Both the position numbers and the translations under genes were made by a program. From contig NZ_JACBZA010000001.1 of NCBI RefSeq assembly GCF_013408535.1, forward strand, positions 3,432,850 to 3,496,849: a stretch of 64,000 nucleotides of DNA, in the 5' to 3' direction. This DNA comes from Actinopolymorpha cephalotaxi (GTDB lineage Bacteria; Actinomycetota; Actinomycetes; Propionibacteriales; Actinopolymorphaceae). The notes beneath the pieces were generated by a model. The model had not been told where the DNA came from. It made no database searches and worked only from the letters and a program-made list of their open reading frames with translations. Position 1 is the stretch's first letter. Every line of letters starts with the position of its first letter. Positions 61,423 to 64,000 of this stretch are shown one piece after another.

Positions 61423-61568
61423 GTGTCCGGGCAAAGGTGGTGGCGGTCGTCGCCCTGGTCGCCGTCGCGGGCGCCGGGCTGGTCGCTTACCGATACGTGT
61501 CGGCCAGCTCGAACGACCAGTGCTCCGAGCGAGTCAGCGGTCGGCTGTGCGTCGAGGTCAGCGACTAG
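61419..61568 (+). CDS. Small secreted or membrane-anchored peptide, 49 aa
   Basis: ATG 61419 has GGAGGAG about eight bases upstream and overlaps the preceding stop. Residues 7-27 (VVAVVALVAVAGAGLVAYRYV) form one hydrophobic helix, followed by a short polar tail with two cysteines (QCSERVSGRLCVEVSD, Cys 34 and Cys 44) that could form a disulfide outside the cell. No family recognised. The good ribosome site and the gene coupling make it likely to be real. Confidence 0.55.
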   Translation: MSVRAKVVAVVALVAVAGAGLVAYRYVSASSNDQCSERVSGRLCVEVSD

Positions 61569-61636
61569 CGGAGAACCCGTTTCGGCGGGGGGCGAAGGTG
61601 GTCCCGAGATCGGCCGCGCTCAAACCACTGGGCGTG

Positions 61637-61728
61637 TCGACGTTCAGGGGGCGAGCGTGACGGCGGCGAGATAGCGCCAGTCCGCCTCAGCCCCCTCCTG
61701 CGTCGCCTCGGTGAACCTCGCGTCGCCG
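61637..61728 (+). repeat. Direct repeat R2 (~92 bp)
   Basis: Second copy of R1, here forming the genuine 3' end of the regulator gene (stop at 61644) while its first bases retain a relic of the permease C-terminus (frame STFRGRA-stop, ending at 61660). Confidence 0.8.
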
Positions 61729-64000
61729 AGGTGGCGCCGGGCCTCCTGCTCGATCCGCGCGACGTCCGGCAGGGAGCGATCGGCCAGCCCGCGCACGCTC
61801 GTGCTCGCCGCGAGCAACCGTGCGGCCTGGTCGTACTGGTCCTGGCGCAGTGCCAGGTCCGCGATCCCGACGAGTACCCGCGCGATCAGGGGCGCGTTGC
61901 CCTGCTCCGACACCGCCTCGAACGCCGCGACGCGGTGTTCACGGGCCTGGTCGAGGTCCTCGCTGAGGTAGCCGAGCAGGTCGTGAGTGACTCCCTTGAT
62001 GTACTCCGCCCCGTCTCCCAGCACCGCCCCGGCCCGGGTGAGTTGCGCGTACGCCTCGTCAACGTCGCCTTGCCACCGGGCGAGCTCCGCCTTCACGAAC
62101 GCCAGTTGGGCAAGCGCATCCGGCCAGACGATCCGGTCCGCGTACTGCTGCGCCTCGGCCATGGCCAACGCACTCGCCTCATGGTCACCGGCCAGCCAGT
62201 ACACCTGCGCCTGCTGCGACCGGATCCGGAGCGCGTCCTCGATGGCGCCGACCGCGGTGACGGCCTCGACCGCCTGATCGTAGTGCCGGCACGCGCGGTC
62301 GAACTCTCCCCGCACCGCGAGCCGGTCGGCCAGCGCGGTCAGCGCGAACGAGACGCCCCAGCGTTCACCGATCGCACCGAACTCCGCGAGCGCGGTCTCG
62401 ATGTCGGCGTCCGCGTCGCGTTCGTCGTGACCGAGCAGGATCCGCATCCGGCCGCGGGTCAGCCTCGCGTTCGCACGGGTCCACGGGTCGTCGGCGACGA
62501 GCAGCGGGTCGAACGCCGGCAGGAAGTCGCCCGGTGCCACCAGCATGCGTTCCAGCACCGCGACGAACCCCAGCGCCGGGTGCGGGATTTCAACGCGCTG
62601 ACTGAGTTCGTACGCCTGATGGATCCACTCCCGGGCCTCGTACTCCGACGCCTGCCCGGCGGTGACGAAGTACGCGGCGAACGCGTACGCCGTCGCCCGG
62701 ATGTGGTCGGCGACCTCGCCGGACATGCCGGCCGCCGCGGTGGACAGCTCGATGCCTTCGGCCCGGTGCCCGCCGAGCATCCAGTACCACCCGGCGGCGG
62801 CGGTGAGCCGCATCGCCCCCTGCGCCTCGCCGGCCGCGAGTGCGGCCCGCATCGCGGCGGCGATGTTGTCGTGCTCGGACTCCAGCACCGCAAGCCATTC
62901 CACCTGCTCGGAGCGGCGCAGGTGCGGCTCGGCGGTCTCGGCGAGTTCGGTGAAGTACGCCAGGTGCGCGCGGCGGGCCGGCTCCGACTCCCGCGCCTCC
63001 GCGAGCCGCTGTTCGGCGTACTCCTTGATCGTGCCGAGCATGCGATAGCGCGGAGCCCCCTCGCCCTCGGTGACCACCAGCGACTTCTCCACCAGGGCGG
63101 TCAGCAGCTCCAGCACCTGGCCCGACTCAACCGCCTGGCCCGCGACACCGGCGCAGACCCCCTCGGCGGCCTCCAGGCTCGCGCCACCGGAGAACACCGA
63201 GAGCCTGCGCAGGACCGCGCGTTCGGCATCGGTGAGCAGCTCCCAGCTCCAGTCGACCACCGCGCGCAGCGTCCGGTGCCGGGGCAGTGCGGTCCGGCTG
63301 CCGCCGGTCAGCAGGCGGAACCGGTCGTCGAGCCGGTTGGCTAGCTGATCGAGGGACATGGTGCGCAGCCTGGCCGCGGCGAGCTCGATCGCCAGCGGCA
63401 TTCCGTCCAGCGCCCGGCACACGCGCGCCAGGGTGGCCAGCGTGTGGGCGTCGGCCGCTTCGCTCGCGAGGTCCTTGCGTACGGCGCCGGCCCGGTCCCG
63501 CAGCAACTGGATGGCCGGTGCGGACTCGATCTCGCTCGCGGCGGCGCCCTCCGCCGGGAGCACCAGGGGCGCGACCGGCCACAATGCCTCCCCGGTGATG
63601 CCGAGGGGTTCCCTGCTGGTCGCCAGGATCCGCAGCCGCCGGCACTCCCCCAGGACCCGATGGGCGAACGTCGCCGCGGACTCGATCACGTGCTCGCAGT
63701 TGTCCAGCACCAGCACCATCGCCCGATCGCGGAGCGCGGCGACCACCCGGTCCGTCGGCTCCGCGTCCGGTGACTCGCCGAGCAACGCGTCCCGCAGCCG
63801 GAGCGCGTCAAGCGTGGCTTGCGCCACGTCACCCTCGGCGCCGATGGCCGCGAGTTCGACCAGCCAGGCTCCGTCCGGAAGGTCACCGACCACTGTGCGG
63901 GCGGTCTCGGTCGCCAACCTGGTCTTGCCCGAACCGCCGGGGCCGATCAGCGTGGTGAGTCGGTGCTCGGCGAGGAGCTCGCGGACCGCGGTGACGTCGG
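61644..64000 (-). CDS. AfsR/SARP-like or LuxR-like STAND ATPase regulator (C-terminal part; 5' end off window)
   Basis: At least 785 aa are visible and the frame is open to the right edge. NB-ARC/STAND ATPase motifs: Walker A LIGPGGSGKTR (about 63930-63960), Walker B VLVLDNCEH, sensor RILATSREPLG, then DGMPLAIELAAARLRTMS and the winged-helix region RTLRAVVDWSWELLTDAERAVLRRLSVF. The C-terminal ~400 residues are TPR-like helical repeats. This layout is that of signal-transduction ATPases related to AfsR or BTAD/SARP regulators; the DNA-binding domain must lie beyond the edge. Convergent with the DrrAB-type exporter, which it might control. Confidence 0.85.
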   Translation of the reverse strand, partial: DVTAVRELLAEHRLTTLIGPGGSGKTRLATETARTVVGDLPDGAWLVELAAIGAEGDVAQATLDALRLRDALLGESPDAEPTDRVVAALRDRAMVLVLDNCEHVIESAATFAHRVLGECRRLRILATSREPLGITGEALWPVAPLVLPAEGAAASEIESAPAIQLLRDRAGAVRKDLASEAADAHTLATLARVCRALDGMPLAIELAAARLRTMSLDQLANRLDDRFRLLTGGSRTALPRHRTLRAVVDWSWELLTDAERAVLRRLSVFSGGASLEAAEGVCAGVAGQAVESGQVLELLTALVEKSLVVTEGEGAPRYRMLGTIKEYAEQRLAEARESEPARRAHLAYFTELAETAEPHLRRSEQVEWLAVLESEHDNIAAAMRAALAAGEAQGAMRLTAAAGWYWMLGGHRAEGIELSTAAAGMSGEVADHIRATAYAFAAYFVTAGQASEYEAREWIHQAYELSQRVEIPHPALGFVAVLERMLVAPGDFLPAFDPLLVADDPWTRANARLTRGRMRILLGHDERDADADIETALAEFGAIGERWGVSFALTALADRLAVRGEFDRACRHYDQAVEAVTAVGAIEDALRIRSQQAQVYWLAGDHEASALAMAEAQQYADRIVWPDALAQLAFVKAELARWQGDVDEAYAQLTRAGAVLGDGAEYIKGVTHDLLGYLSEDLDQAREHRVAAFEAVSEQGNAPLIARVLVGIADLALRQDQYDQAARLLAASTSVRGLADRSLPDVARIEQEARRHLGDARFTEATQEGAEADWRYLAAVTLAP

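Noticed and set aside
1-64000. CRISPR arrays, rRNA or tRNA genes, insertion sequences
   Set aside because: No regularly spaced repeats, cloverleaf-like sequences or transposase motifs were recognised on reading; a tRNAscan or IS search was not possible here.

Overview
The window is 64 kb of very GC-rich DNA with dense coding, frequent GTG starts, ATGA/GTGA start-stop overlaps, many Tat-lipoprotein ABC solute-binding proteins and IdeR/DmdR-like iron boxes. This fits a soil-type member of the Actinomycetota. I cannot fix the genus from sequence alone; the wealth of sugar ABC transporters and Gfo/Idh/MocA dehydrogenases would suit an Actinopolymorpha-like or Nocardioides-like organism. I saw no rRNA, tRNA, CRISPR array, transposase or integrase.

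Layout. 1-683: 3' end of a PASTA serine/threonine kinase. 714-10791: a sulfated-polysaccharide locus, with a minus-strand operon (sulfatase, two sugar-ABC permeases, solute-binding protein), a divergent LacI regulator with a palindromic operator, and a Tat-exported heparinase II/III-type lyase. 10799-17319: a divergent iron-regulated pair. One side is an adenylation/carrier-protein/membrane-acyltransferase fusion; the other is an FbpABC-type ferric-iron importer; each start has its own iron box. 17323-26893: a patchwork of small single-gene units (Gfo/Idh/MocA, NTF2-like, VOC, APH-like kinase, GNAT, methyltransferase, two phytanoyl-CoA-dioxygenase paralogues, a DUF5666-like secreted protein), interspersed with at least three or four truncated gene remnants. 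26982-34875: two orphan family-5 solute-binding proteins, a secreted beta-propeller protein and a DUF488 protein.

35085-58611 looks like one carbohydrate-catabolic gene set. A tightly coupled 12-gene minus-strand operon (LplA-type binding protein, GH38-like hydrolase, five catabolic dehydrogenase/isomerase genes, LplB/LplC permeases, a lactonase-like amidohydrolase, a FadR-type regulator and a nitrilase-family hydrolase) faces a plus-strand operon (DapA-like aldolase, enolase-superfamily sugar-acid dehydratase, an unclassified GH20/GH67-like hydrolase). A beta-hydroxyacid dehydrogenase lies between them and an orphan binding protein follows. The enzymes add up to a plausible non-phosphorylative oxidative sugar pathway: aldose to lactone to aldonate to 2-keto-3-deoxyaldonate to small aldehydes. 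A shared motif, AC[C/A]TAGG[A/T]C, sits in front of four transcription units including the FadR-type regulator itself, with a one-mismatch fifth copy at the orphan binding protein. This makes a self-contained regulon likely.

58864-64000: a DrrAB-type ABC exporter, then a three-gene cassette of unknown small proteins bounded by ~90-bp direct repeats. The repeats derive from the junction between the exporter permease and the AfsR/SARP-like ATPase regulator that runs off the right edge.
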